Assembly (NCBI GenBank): GCA_965238045.1
Contig: CBDEGU010000011.1
Span: 248,001 to 312,000 of the forward strand
Direction: 5' to 3'
DNA from: CBDEGU01 sp965238045
GTDB taxonomy: Bacteria; Acidobacteriota; Terriglobia; Bryobacterales; UBA6623
Length of the DNA stretch: 64,000 bases
The position numbers and the translations under genes were made by a program. Below the pieces are notes generated by a model, which ran no database searches, was not told where the DNA came from, and saw only the letters and a program-made list of their open reading frames with translations. Below, in pieces: positions 18,595 to 26,585 of the stretch (position 1 is the stretch's first letter; the number at the start of each line of letters is the position of its first letter).

Positions 18595-19485
18595 TTACCC
18601 CGCAAGGTTCGCGATGACATCCCGCACGCCAGGCACCAGAATTTCCGCCAATCGCAGGTTGGTTTCGCGGTCTAGATCGGAGACCACAAAACCAAGATCT
18701 TGCTCCGTCTCGAAGGCGGCTATTTGATAGCCGTCCTCGTCAGCGGCGAATATGGCTACGCCGCTGGCGCGCGCAACCGGCAGCACGCCCGCCGCCGCCA
18801 GCGAGTCATCGCCTTCCTTAGGGGTCAAAATGACAGACAGCAGACTGCCGTCTTCCCCCGCCACCGCCAGGTGAACATAGGTCCGGCCGCGATAGCGGCA
18901 GCGGTGCGCCAGTCGCAACTCCGAACTCTCGGAGATCTTGTCGCGCACGACCGCCGCCAGAGGCGCGAATTCACGACCCATGCTCTTGGTCAGGTCGCGT
19001 TCCTCGACCGGCCCATGCAGGATTTGACGGTACACCGTGCAGTGGAGATGATCTCCCAAGCCTAACCCGATCGTAGATCGGACTCGGGCCAAGATCGAAT
19101 CGATATATCGCTCCTGCGCAAGCAGAGCTGGAGGAGAGTGTCCAGTCAGGTAGACGGCAAGGGACCACACAGTGGCGCCAACGATGAGGATCGCAGCCGC
19201 GGCCGCGATCCAAGCTCTGCTGCTGGTGTGCGCCGAGTCCGCGGCCAGAACCTCCCCAATGGCCGTTCGCACTTCGGCCGGCGCCGTATGGGCCCGCGCG
19301 CTCCCGGCGATGGTCCGGCGAAGAAGCATGATTTGACGCGATTCCTCGCCGCAGCGAGCGCAGGCGGCTAGGTGCCGCCGTACCTCCGCCTCCGCCTCCC
19401 TCGGCAGTTCGCCGTCTGCGTAGGCGTTCAGATGTTCCCGAATATCGGCGCAGGAGGCTCCGTCCCCGCCGGAAGGGTTCCTCAT
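18595..19485 (-). CDS. Anti-sigma factor with zinc-finger (ZAS) domain
   Basis: 296 residues. The N-terminal zinc-binding anti-sigma domain contains ADIREHLNAYADGELPREAEAEVRRHLAACARCGEE with the H-x3-C-x2-C signature. One transmembrane helix follows (IAAAAAILIVGATVWSLAVYL, about residues 92-112), then a ~185-residue extracytoplasmic part with conserved-looking HCTVYRQI and RCRYRGRTYVHLAVAG. It would hold the partner sigma factor at the membrane and release it on an envelope signal. The ATG lies one base after the sigma-factor stop, so the pair is translationally coupled. Confidence 0.88.
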   Translation of the reverse strand: MRNPSGGDGASCADIREHLNAYADGELPREAEAEVRRHLAACARCGEESRQIMLLRRTIAGSARAHTAPAEVRTAIGEVLAADSAHTSSRAWIAAAAAILIVGATVWSLAVYLTGHSPPALLAQERYIDSILARVRSTIGLGLGDHLHCTVYRQILHGPVEERDLTKSMGREFAPLAAVVRDKISESSELRLAHRCRYRGRTYVHLAVAGEDGSLLSVILTPKEGDDSLAAAGVLPVARASGVAIFAADEDGYQIAAFETEQDLGFVVSDLDRETNLRLAEILVPGVRDVIANLAG

Positions 19486-19486
19486 G

Positions 19487-20035
19487 CTAAGCCCGTCCTC
19501 TGGCGCCCGTGGCTGTTTCCGCCTGAGTACGCCCGCTCGAGAGCAGCTTCCTCAGGAGCGCCCGCGCACGGCTCAAGCGCGACATCACCGTGCCTATGGG
19601 CACATGCAGCAGATCGGCGATCTCACGATATGAAAACTCTTCCACATCCGCCAATACGATCACTTCGCGGAGTTTGGGCGGCATGTTCCGCATCGCGGTC
19701 ACAATCTCCGGATCGGTGAGGCCGTCCGGGACCGGAGGGGGCGCCTCCTGCTGCCGCAGAATGATTTCGCTCTCGGTCGCGGCCCGGTGGTTAAGCTGCC
19801 GCTTCCAGTAGTCGCGGCTGCAGTTAATCAGAATCTTGAACAGCCAGGCCCGGCAATTCGTGCCCGGCTGAAATCGCCCGAACGAGCGCCAAGCGCGCAG
19901 ATAGGTTTCCTGCACGACATCCTGGGCTCCAGAGTCGTCGCTCACAATGCGGCGTGCCGAGCGGTAGAGCTCATTGAGATGCGGCAGGGCCGCCTCTTCG
20001 AAATTCTCCCGCCTGGTTCGCTTGCCGAACAACAA
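19487..20035 (-). CDS. ECF-type RNA polymerase sigma factor
   Basis: 182 residues from the TTG at 20035. Region 2 is present (ALPHLNELYRSARRIVSDDSGAQDVVQETYLRAWRSFGRF...NCRAWLFKILIN), as is region 4 with its helix-turn-helix (MPPKLREVIVLADVEEFSYREIADLLHVPIGTVMSRLSRARALLR). TTG 20035 (or 20032) has GGAGAG ~13 bases upstream and fits the usual N-terminal length. The frame continues upstream to an ATG at 20125 lying inside the end of the neighbouring IS630 element, which would give a 212-residue form. The anti-sigma gene follows after one base. The natural promoter may have been moved away by the IS. Confidence 0.85.
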   Translation of the reverse strand: MLFGKRTRRENFEEAALPHLNELYRSARRIVSDDSGAQDVVQETYLRAWRSFGRFQPGTNCRAWLFKILINCSRDYWKRQLNHRAATESEIILRQQEAPPPVPDGLTDPEIVTAMRNMPPKLREVIVLADVEEFSYREIADLLHVPIGTVMSRLSRARALLRKLLSSGRTQAETATGARGRA

Positions 20036-20111
20036 GATGAGTAGTTGTGACTCTCCGCGTCCAGCTCCCTCGATCGAGCGCCCAAGGACGATCCCGGAAA
20101 AGCCAATCCTA

Positions 20112-21342
20112 GTATATCGTTTCATTAAACTATACTCAGCTCAGACGCGCTCTCCAGCGGCTCGAACTTCCTCCAGCGGTGAACGACGGGGGCGGCGTTG
20201 ATCTCCGCGATCCCCTGCAGGATTCGTTCTCGAAGTTCCTCCCAGGACTCCACCCGGATTCGCTTCAAAAAAGTGCGCGCCATCTTCCCGAACAGCGTCT
20301 CGACAATGTTCAGCCAGGATCCGTGGGTCGGCGTATGCACGTATTTGAAGCGGTTCGGACGCGTCGCCAAATAGTCCTTCGTCTCCTTGGAAACGTGGGA
20401 GGAATGATTATCCAAGATCAATCGGATCGTGCAGTGGGCCGGGTAGGATTGGTCCAGATCCTTGAGCAGTAAGATGAATTCCCGGCTGCGGTGGCGCCGC
20501 TCCACCCGCGCTGTCACCCGACCGTCGTGCAAGTCCAGCGCCGCCAGAATCGAGCAAGTTCCCAGACGTTTGTATTCGTAATCTCGAGCCACGCAGGGAT
20601 GCCGCCCCGCAGTCGGCGGCAGGTCCGGAGCGGTGTTGGCGATCGCTTGCACGCCGGGCTTTTCGTCGACCGAAACCGTAATCACGCCCGGCGATGGGCC
20701 GCCCTCGCCCGCGCTTTCATTCTGCAAGGCCACCTCGCGGTAGACCAGCAGCACCTGCCGCATCTTGGACTCAAAATCCGGGTCGCGGCGCTGCAAGTAG
20801 TACTTCACCTTCTCCGGGTGAAGAGGTTGCTCGGCCAGAATCCGATGGACGGTCGCCTTGGCCGCTTGGGCCAAGGCCGGATAGCCCGCTTCCACGGCAT
20901 GCTGGCGCACGTGCCGGGCGAGCGCGCCGCGGGTCCAGAGCTCGGCGGCGTAACCGAGTTGCTTGGGTTTGCTACAGGCCAAGTGCACCACCCAGGCCTT
21001 GGCCTCTTCGCTGATGCGGGGTTCCCGGGGACGATGATAGGCATCCTTGAGCGCCGCTTCCACCCCCATGGCCAGGGCTCGCTCGATCCATTTGCCAACG
21101 CTTTTGCGCGTCATCTTCACGGCCCGCATAATCTCGGCGATCGTCTCGCCGCAATGATAGCGCCACAGAATCTCGGCTCTCTGCACCTCCCGAGCCGGAG
21201 CCTTACGCGAACGACGCAGCCGCTGCAGATGTTGCGACTCTTCGGGCGTGAGAAGCAGTTGGGGACGCTTCGATTTTCCTGCCATGCATCCAGCCTAGCA
21301 GGAAACATCCTCGTATCGATATGTTTTAATGAAACGCTATAC
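20112..21342. mobile_element. IS630-family insertion sequence
   Basis: 1231 bases between TA dinucleotides (20110-20111 and 21343-21344), the expected target duplication for IS630. The terminal inverted repeats are GTATATCGTTTCATTAAA on the left and GTATAGCGTTTCATTAAA on the right complement, matching 17 of 18. It sits between the ECF sigma gene and the end of the glycosyltransferase gene and breaks no obvious coding region. Each inverted repeat contains an outward-facing ATG. Confidence 0.9.
20125..21285 (-). CDS. IS630-family transposase
   Basis: 386 residues. The N-terminal helix-turn-helix region (REVQRAEILWRYHCGETIAEIMRAVKMTRKSVGKWIERAL) is followed by a DDE domain with VSVDEKPGVQA (Asp), IRLILDNHSSHVSKE (Asp) and THGSWLNIVETLFGKMAR (Glu), the standard IS630/Tc1 triad. 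No frameshift was found, so the enzyme is likely intact. The stop TAA overlaps by one base an ATG that is in frame with the sigma factor downstream (TAATG), so read-through coupling from transposase to the sigma gene is possible. Confidence 0.95.
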   Translation of the reverse strand: MAGKSKRPQLLLTPEESQHLQRLRRSRKAPAREVQRAEILWRYHCGETIAEIMRAVKMTRKSVGKWIERALAMGVEAALKDAYHRPREPRISEEAKAWVVHLACSKPKQLGYAAELWTRGALARHVRQHAVEAGYPALAQAAKATVHRILAEQPLHPEKVKYYLQRRDPDFESKMRQVLLVYREVALQNESAGEGGPSPGVITVSVDEKPGVQAIANTAPDLPPTAGRHPCVARDYEYKRLGTCSILAALDLHDGRVTARVERRHRSREFILLLKDLDQSYPAHCTIRLILDNHSSHVSKETKDYLATRPNRFKYVHTPTHGSWLNIVETLFGKMARTFLKRIRVESWEELRERILQGIAEINAAPVVHRWRKFEPLESASELSIV

Positions 21343-21356
21343 TAGGGTTTGGTTCA

Positions 21357-22463
21357 CTAGGAAGCCAGCGAGTGGGTGCGAACCACGATCCCGGACAGGG
21401 CCTTTTCGGCGTCGGCCCACCAGTGGATCTTTGGCGAGCAGCGGCGAGGATTGGGCCCGTATACCACCCCGCGGGTGGCGCCCCAGGCATAGCCGATGGC
21501 ATAGCTCCAAGCTTGCCATTCGATCGCGATGCCGGCGCGCGCGAAATGCAGCACGCCGCGGCCCGCATAGCTCTTCAGCAGCGCCAGCCGGTCGGTCCAT
21601 TGGGGCGGGTTGAAGGCGCGGTAGTTGTCGTTGATGAGCCGGCGGCTGTAGGAGGCGGCGTAGCCGGCGGCGAAACCCTCGGTGGGGTAGGCCTCGGAAC
21701 GGCCAGAGTCGGGGTGCTCGACACGCACCGAATCGATCAGAAGCAGCCGCCCGCGCGAGCCCGCCCGGCGCGACAGGATGGTGTCCTCACCCAGTCCGCG
21801 GCCGGCATGATACAGGGCGAAGACATCTTCGGAAAAGCAGTCCCGGGTCAACGCCTGCAAGCTGAAGGCCATCACTCCGCCGCGCAGCCATTCGACCTCT
21901 CCGAACGATTGTCCCGTGACCGCCACCGGCCGGCGCTCACCGGTCGGGGTCAGACCGCCGGGCGGGGTAGCGCGGGAGGCGCCGAAGGCACTCACCAGCC
22001 ACCCAGCGGCGCGAGCGAAGAAGGCGCCGGCGGCCTGAGAACGCGCCTTGCGGGACTCCTCGCCGCCCAGGTGTCCGGTGATGTCGGCCGTCACGCCGGC
22101 GGGGAAAGGCGGGCCGTCGCGAAGCGGCTCCAAGATCCGTTCGATGGCGCCGGTTTGAGGCACGTGAAGGTCGTCGTCGAGATAGAGCAGCCAGTCACAG
22201 CCGTGCACCACTCGCCAGCCGAGGTAGCGCTGATAAGGCAGGTTCTTGTGGTTAGATGGAATGTAGATGGCCCGCGTCCGCGGGCAGAGCCGGTGATCTT
22301 CCAGAACCGCCAACGCCTCGCCCGACTCCGGTTCGGCGTCAACAATCACAAGCCGGTTGGGCTGGGCGCTCTGGCGCGCGAGGTCCGACAGCAGGCGGCG
22401 GAGCGGGCCGGGCCGGCCACGGGTCGCAATGCAGAGTGTCCAATGATCTGTCTTCCCAATCAT
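21357..22463 (-). CDS. Family 2-type glycosyltransferase
   Basis: 368 residues with the GT-A opening WTLCIATRGRPGPLRRLLSDL, followed by RLVIVDAEPE and the metal-binding LLYLDDDLHVPQTGAIE at about residues 92-108. A later segment, EVEWLRGGVMAFSLQAL...GLGEDTILSRRAG, matches the acceptor-side ED motif seen in GT2 enzymes. Probably adds a sugar in assembly of the locus polysaccharide on the cytoplasmic face. Its ATG overlaps the stop of the preceding glycosyltransferase (ATGA). The IS630 element begins 12 bases after its stop, so any further cluster genes would have been separated here. Confidence 0.85.
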   Translation of the reverse strand: MIGKTDHWTLCIATRGRPGPLRRLLSDLARQSAQPNRLVIVDAEPESGEALAVLEDHRLCPRTRAIYIPSNHKNLPYQRYLGWRVVHGCDWLLYLDDDLHVPQTGAIERILEPLRDGPPFPAGVTADITGHLGGEESRKARSQAAGAFFARAAGWLVSAFGASRATPPGGLTPTGERRPVAVTGQSFGEVEWLRGGVMAFSLQALTRDCFSEDVFALYHAGRGLGEDTILSRRAGSRGRLLLIDSVRVEHPDSGRSEAYPTEGFAAGYAASYSRRLINDNYRAFNPPQWTDRLALLKSYAGRGVLHFARAGIAIEWQAWSYAIGYAWGATRGVVYGPNPRRCSPKIHWWADAEKALSGIVVRTHSLAS

Positions 22464-23590
22464 GAAACAACCTCACTGGGGTTCCCGGCGGGCGTTGTCT
22501 GGCCTGCCGCCAGACACGTCTTCTTTGTTGGCGAACATCGTCCGGCCGCGGCCGTGCGCCGGAAGACGTTCAGCAACTTCGGCAACGCCTGTTTCACCGA
22601 GTAGTTGCGCTCAACATACAAACGACCGGCCCTGCCCATCTGGCGGCGCAAGGATTCGTCGCCGGCCAGCAAACGCAACGAGCGATACCACCCGGCGGTG
22701 TCAGGGCAATGCAGCCCGTTCACGCCGTGGAGCACGATTTCGCGGTTTACACCCACCGGCGAGACCAGAGCCGGTATGCCGGAGGCCAGATAGAGCAGCG
22801 CCTTCGCGCCGCACTTGCCCCGCTCGAAGGGACCGTCCGGGAGCGGCATGAGGCCAATGTCGATTTGCTGGAGATCGGCGGTTTCGCGCGCGGCGCTCCA
22901 GCGGATGAATCTCGTCTTGACACCGGGCCAGCAAAAGGGCGGCGTCTCGTCGCAGATGACAACGAACTCGAAATCCACTTCCCTGGCTAGACGGGATAGA
23001 GCCTCGCCGATCAGCGGCAAGCAGGCATGCATGGGTTGCCGCGATCCGCTCCAACCGATACGCAACGGCCCCGCGGCTCGTTGCTCGGCGGGCCTGCATG
23101 CGTCCGTGTCGACAACGGTTGGCAATACGGTTACATCCCCGTGCAGTTCGCGTGCGAAGCGCGCCAAATACTCGTTTCCCGCGGTGATGGCTGCGAAATG
23201 CGGGAGAATGTGACGCAACTTGTGCTCCCGCGGACCGAGAAAAATAGCGTCGTCAAAGTCGAACACGAGCCGCTGGTTCCAGCGCGCCAGAAAGGGTTCG
23301 ATCCAACGGATGCGGACTTCTGGAATCAGGTCGCGGTTCATGAAGATCACATCGAATCTCTCCGAGTCAGCTAAAACCGAAGCGACGCTTGCCAGACGCA
23401 TGCATGTTCCGATCCGGTTGTGAATGAGCCGCTGATGTTTGTCCTTGAGATAGCTGCGCCACAGTCTGTCGGGGCGAATGACACGCACTTCGACATCGTG
23501 ACCTAGCTTGCGCAGCGGGTCGGCGAACTGCAGCAGCCGGAATCTCGAAGACGGCGAAGTTTGCGACGGGGGCAGAAACAGCAGTTTCAT
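22460..23590 (-). CDS. Family 4-like glycosyltransferase
   Basis: 376 residues from ATG 23590. The N-terminal GT-B half begins MKLLFLPPSQTSPSSRFRLL and contains RLVFDFDDAIFLGPREHKLR. The nucleotide-sugar half shows LRIGWSGSRQPMHACLPLIGEAL and the family motif FERGKCGAKALLYLASGIPALVSPVGVN. The short DLQQIDIGLMPLPDGPFERG segment is typical of GT4-like enzymes of capsule clusters. The frame is open 41 codons upstream but without family residues. It is translationally coupled to the GT2 gene. Confidence 0.86.
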   Translation of the reverse strand: MKLLFLPPSQTSPSSRFRLLQFADPLRKLGHDVEVRVIRPDRLWRSYLKDKHQRLIHNRIGTCMRLASVASVLADSERFDVIFMNRDLIPEVRIRWIEPFLARWNQRLVFDFDDAIFLGPREHKLRHILPHFAAITAGNEYLARFARELHGDVTVLPTVVDTDACRPAEQRAAGPLRIGWSGSRQPMHACLPLIGEALSRLAREVDFEFVVICDETPPFCWPGVKTRFIRWSAARETADLQQIDIGLMPLPDGPFERGKCGAKALLYLASGIPALVSPVGVNREIVLHGVNGLHCPDTAGWYRSLRLLAGDESLRRQMGRAGRLYVERNYSVKQALPKLLNVFRRTAAAGRCSPTKKTCLAAGQTTPAGNPSEVVS

Positions 23591-23852
23591 GGGGATGGCC
23601 CAAGTCCGCCCGCATAGGGCGGCGCGGTGACTTCCGATCGAGCCCTTGATGTCGGCATCGCTGCCGCCTGTATTGCGCCGGTCATCTCGGCCTGCTTCGC
23701 GGGTTCGGTCCATGCGTTCAAGGCGGTGAACCTCCAGACCTGGGCCTAGGTGGCGTCAGGGAATCTTCGGGAGGCGGATCGTGGTCCGGGGCCGAGGCGG
23801 CGAACGTTCCCCAAGCGCACCCCTCCCTGACCGAGAGAGAGGATTCTAGTTA

Positions 23853-23863
23853 CGGGCTGCTAG
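23853..23863 (+). repeat. 11-bp recurrent sequence CGGGCTGCTAG, copy 1
   Basis: On the minus strand its CTAG includes the kdsD stop codon TAG (23860-23862). Confidence 0.6.
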
Positions 23864-24879
23864 GCACCCGCAAGGTCCGGCGAACATAGGTCGTGCAGCC
23901 TCAGCAGGCCGGCCGCCTTTCCGCCGTTTTGATCGACGACCGGAAGCACCGAGATCTCCGACGTGCGATCTTCCATCAGATGCAGCGCCTGCCGCAGTGT
24001 TTCGTTTGGAGTGATCACGATCGGGTTGGCCGTCATGATATCGGCCGCGCAGAGCGTGCGAATATCATCATGTGCCTCCAGTGCCCGTCTCAGATCGCCA
24101 TCGGTGATCAGGCCCACAAGGGTGCGGTCCGGCGAGACGACGCAGGCGGCCCCCAAGGGGCGGCGGGACATGGCGACGACCACCAGTTTCATGGCGTCGG
24201 AAGGCTGAACCCAGGCCACTTTGTCGCCGACGTGCATCACCTCGCCAACGGTGAGCTTCAAACTTCGGCCCAGCATGCCGCCCGGATGGCGCAGATGAAA
24301 GTCTTCCGGCGAGAATCCGCGCGCGCACATCAGCGCTACCGTCAGCGCGTCACCCAGTGCCATGGCGACAATCGTGCTACTCGTGGGAACGATCCTTTCC
24401 GGGTCGGCCTCGCGCCGCACCGTGCCATCGAGCACGACGTCCATCTCGGAAGCTAGCGGCGAACGAACGGAACCCAAAATACCGATCAGCGGAGAACCGA
24501 TTTCCCGCAGCAGCGGGACGACCCGCAGCAGTTCTTCCGTAGCGCCGCTATTGGAGATAAGGATCGTCGGGTCTCCGTCTTCATAAACACCCAGATCACC
24601 GTGGGTCGCCTCGCCGGGATGAATTGAGACCGCAGGCGTGCCGGTGCTGCAAAGCGTCGCCGCGAGTTTGCGGGCGACGTGGCCGGACTTGCCCGCGCCC
24701 ATCACCACGACCTTGCCCGCATGGCCATGAATCAGGTCCACCGCCCGCATGAGAGACTCATCGAGCCGCGAGGCGGCGTTCGCCAAGGCGACGGACTCTA
24801 TCTGAATGGCCTCCCGGGCCGCCGCGAGCCATTCGGCTCTCGCATCCACGACAGCTTCGGTAGCTTGGCTGCTTTTCAT
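23860..24879 (-). CDS. kdsD: Arabinose-5-phosphate isomerase (SIS + two CBS), KdsD/KpsF-like
   Basis: 339 residues. The SIS domain carries VVMGAGKSGHVARKLAATLCSTGTPAVSIHPGEATHGDLG and ILISNSGATEELLRVVPLL. Two CBS domains follow (VMHVGDKVAWVQPSD...GLITDGDLRRALEAHDD and IMTANPIVITPNETLRQALHLM). These enzymes interconvert ribulose-5-phosphate and arabinose-5-phosphate, the first step to Kdo; copies within capsule clusters are called KpsF. ATG 24879 follows a GGTGAC-like ribosome site. The stop TAG lies inside an 11-base sequence that recurs at two other places in the window. It suggests a Kdo-containing or Kdo-linked polysaccharide, but Kdo genes themselves are not seen. Confidence 0.9.
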   Translation of the reverse strand: MKSSQATEAVVDARAEWLAAAREAIQIESVALANAASRLDESLMRAVDLIHGHAGKVVVMGAGKSGHVARKLAATLCSTGTPAVSIHPGEATHGDLGVYEDGDPTILISNSGATEELLRVVPLLREIGSPLIGILGSVRSPLASEMDVVLDGTVRREADPERIVPTSSTIVAMALGDALTVALMCARGFSPEDFHLRHPGGMLGRSLKLTVGEVMHVGDKVAWVQPSDAMKLVVVAMSRRPLGAACVVSPDRTLVGLITDGDLRRALEAHDDIRTLCAADIMTANPIVITPNETLRQALHLMEDRTSEISVLPVVDQNGGKAAGLLRLHDLCSPDLAGA

Positions 24880-25060
24880 GCTGTCACCATTGTCGCATCC
24901 TTTACCGCATCCTTTGCGCTGTCGCATGCCTTGCCCGCGGCTCCCACCGCAAGGCCAGAGATGGATGCGGCCCCCGCGCTGGAGCGTCCCGGCCACGAGG
25001 TCTCACAGGGGTCTCCACAGTTGAGTGGTGCGCTGCCCGCGCGTACCGGTGGACGGGTCG

Positions 25061-26572
25061 TTAGGCATCGGCGCCGCGAAAGAGGAGTGTCCGTATCTGC
25101 CGCTTGGCTCCCTCGGCCGGCAGGAAAACCCAGAACGCGCTTCCAGCGATGAGGGCGACCGCGAGCGCCGCCGCGGCGGCGCCGTGGAAGCCGGCGGTTT
25201 GCGAGGCTAGCCAGCGGCCGCCGGCCGCCGCGGCGAGCAGCGCGAAGGCGAGACGATATGGAATCGCTGTAGTGGCCGCTGCCCGCCCCTCAAGCACTTG
25301 GCGCGTGAGCCGCGGCAACTGCCGGCACGAAGTCACCAGCGCGGCCACCGGCGTTGCCGCCACGATGCCTATCAGGCCGAAAGCCAGGCCCCACAAAACG
25401 GAAAGCGCAAGGTTGAGCACTCCTTCACCGAGCCGTACCAGCGATTGAGGTTTCACTACCAGCGCGGCGGAGAGCAACGCCCGGTCGGGCAAGACCCACA
25501 TCCTGGCCACGAATGCCGCGGCCAGCGCTAGATCCAGTCCCCAGCCCCCGTAGTTTCCCGCACCTACCCAGGCCGTGACAAACGAGCGGTTTGCCGCCCA
25601 AACACCAGCGGCCGCCAGCAGCGTCCCAGCCCGGTTTAAGGGCTGGAGTTCGGAAAAGATTCTTGCCGCGTTCTTCTGGTCCGCCGAGCCGAGCAATCTG
25701 CCCAGCAGCGGTCGCGCCGTGTTGGTGAGCGGACGCAGCATCGACTCGGCCGCGTCGTAAAGTCGTCCGGTCAGGTAGAGGACCGCAACCGCTTCGAGCG
25801 ACACGAGCTTGGCTGCCAGAAGGCGGTCCATTCCCAAGATTAGAATCCCCGCCGCTCCGCCGGCGCTGAACCAGAGTCCCAGCCGTCCGACTTCTAGGGC
25901 CGCGCGCGGAGAAAAGTCGCCGGTTCGCAGCCGTGTCCGCGGACGATACCTCGCCGACATCGCGACGAGAAGCACCAGACGAACGGCCGCGCCGGCGCCG
26001 TAGGCCGCCGCCAGCGAGAATACTCCCCAACCTTTCGTGAGCAAGAGCAGGACCGTGGCGGTCCGAACCGTCAAACCAGCCAGCTGAATCGAATGGATCA
26101 CCTGGAGCTTTTCCCGCGAAACGAGAATCGCCGTGAAGCCGCGGCTGGCTATTTCCAGGGCGAATCCGCCCGCCAGAATGAGCAAGAGCCCACTGGCTGT
26201 TTTCTCCATCTCCACTGCCGTTCCAGGCAGAAACGGAGCGCCCCAAGCTAGCAAGATGCCCGTCATGAGAACCGTCAGAGCCGCAGCGCCTTGCATGATG
26301 ATTCCAGAACGAATGACGCCGGAGTCGCCCCCACCCTGGCGTCCCCGGTCGCGCGAGAGGCGGGCTTGCAGGCCGGCGGCGAAACCGAAGTCGCAGACAC
26401 TCAGCCACGAGACCACGCTCATTACCAAGGCGTAGAGCCCGTAGTCCTGCCGGGAGAGAAATCCCAGAGCGAACGGCGTGATGATAAAGCCGGCCGCCAG
26501 GCCGGCCACCCGGTTGAGGTGGTGCGTCGCCACACCAGCGAGATAGTCCCTCTTTACCGTTGATAGAGGCAT
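25061..26572 (-). CDS. Polysaccharide flippase (Wzx-like, MATE/MOP fold)
   Basis: 503 residues from ATG 26572. About 12-14 hydrophobic helices are present. The N-terminus (STVKRDYLAGVATHHLNRVAGLAAGFIITPFALGFLSRQDYGLYALVMSVVSWLSVCDFGF) is typical of polysaccharide exporters: amphipathic start, LG...Y motif, then DFGF. It would flip lipid-linked repeat units across the inner membrane for Wzy-type polymerisation. The stop of the Wzc-like gene precedes the start by 13 bases. An alternative ATG at 26638 overlaps that gene and is less likely. Confidence 0.86.
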   Translation of the reverse strand: MPLSTVKRDYLAGVATHHLNRVAGLAAGFIITPFALGFLSRQDYGLYALVMSVVSWLSVCDFGFAAGLQARLSRDRGRQGGGDSGVIRSGIIMQGAAALTVLMTGILLAWGAPFLPGTAVEMEKTASGLLLILAGGFALEIASRGFTAILVSREKLQVIHSIQLAGLTVRTATVLLLLTKGWGVFSLAAAYGAGAAVRLVLLVAMSARYRPRTRLRTGDFSPRAALEVGRLGLWFSAGGAAGILILGMDRLLAAKLVSLEAVAVLYLTGRLYDAAESMLRPLTNTARPLLGRLLGSADQKNAARIFSELQPLNRAGTLLAAAGVWAANRSFVTAWVGAGNYGGWGLDLALAAAFVARMWVLPDRALLSAALVVKPQSLVRLGEGVLNLALSVLWGLAFGLIGIVAATPVAALVTSCRQLPRLTRQVLEGRAAATTAIPYRLAFALLAAAAGGRWLASQTAGFHGAAAAALAVALIAGSAFWVFLPAEGAKRQIRTLLFRGADA

Positions 26573-26585
26573 GTTGCATGAGCTG

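Noticed and set aside
20179..21345. Plus-strand frames across the IS630 transposase
   Set aside because: They are antisense readings of the transposase in GC-rich codons and carry no motif.
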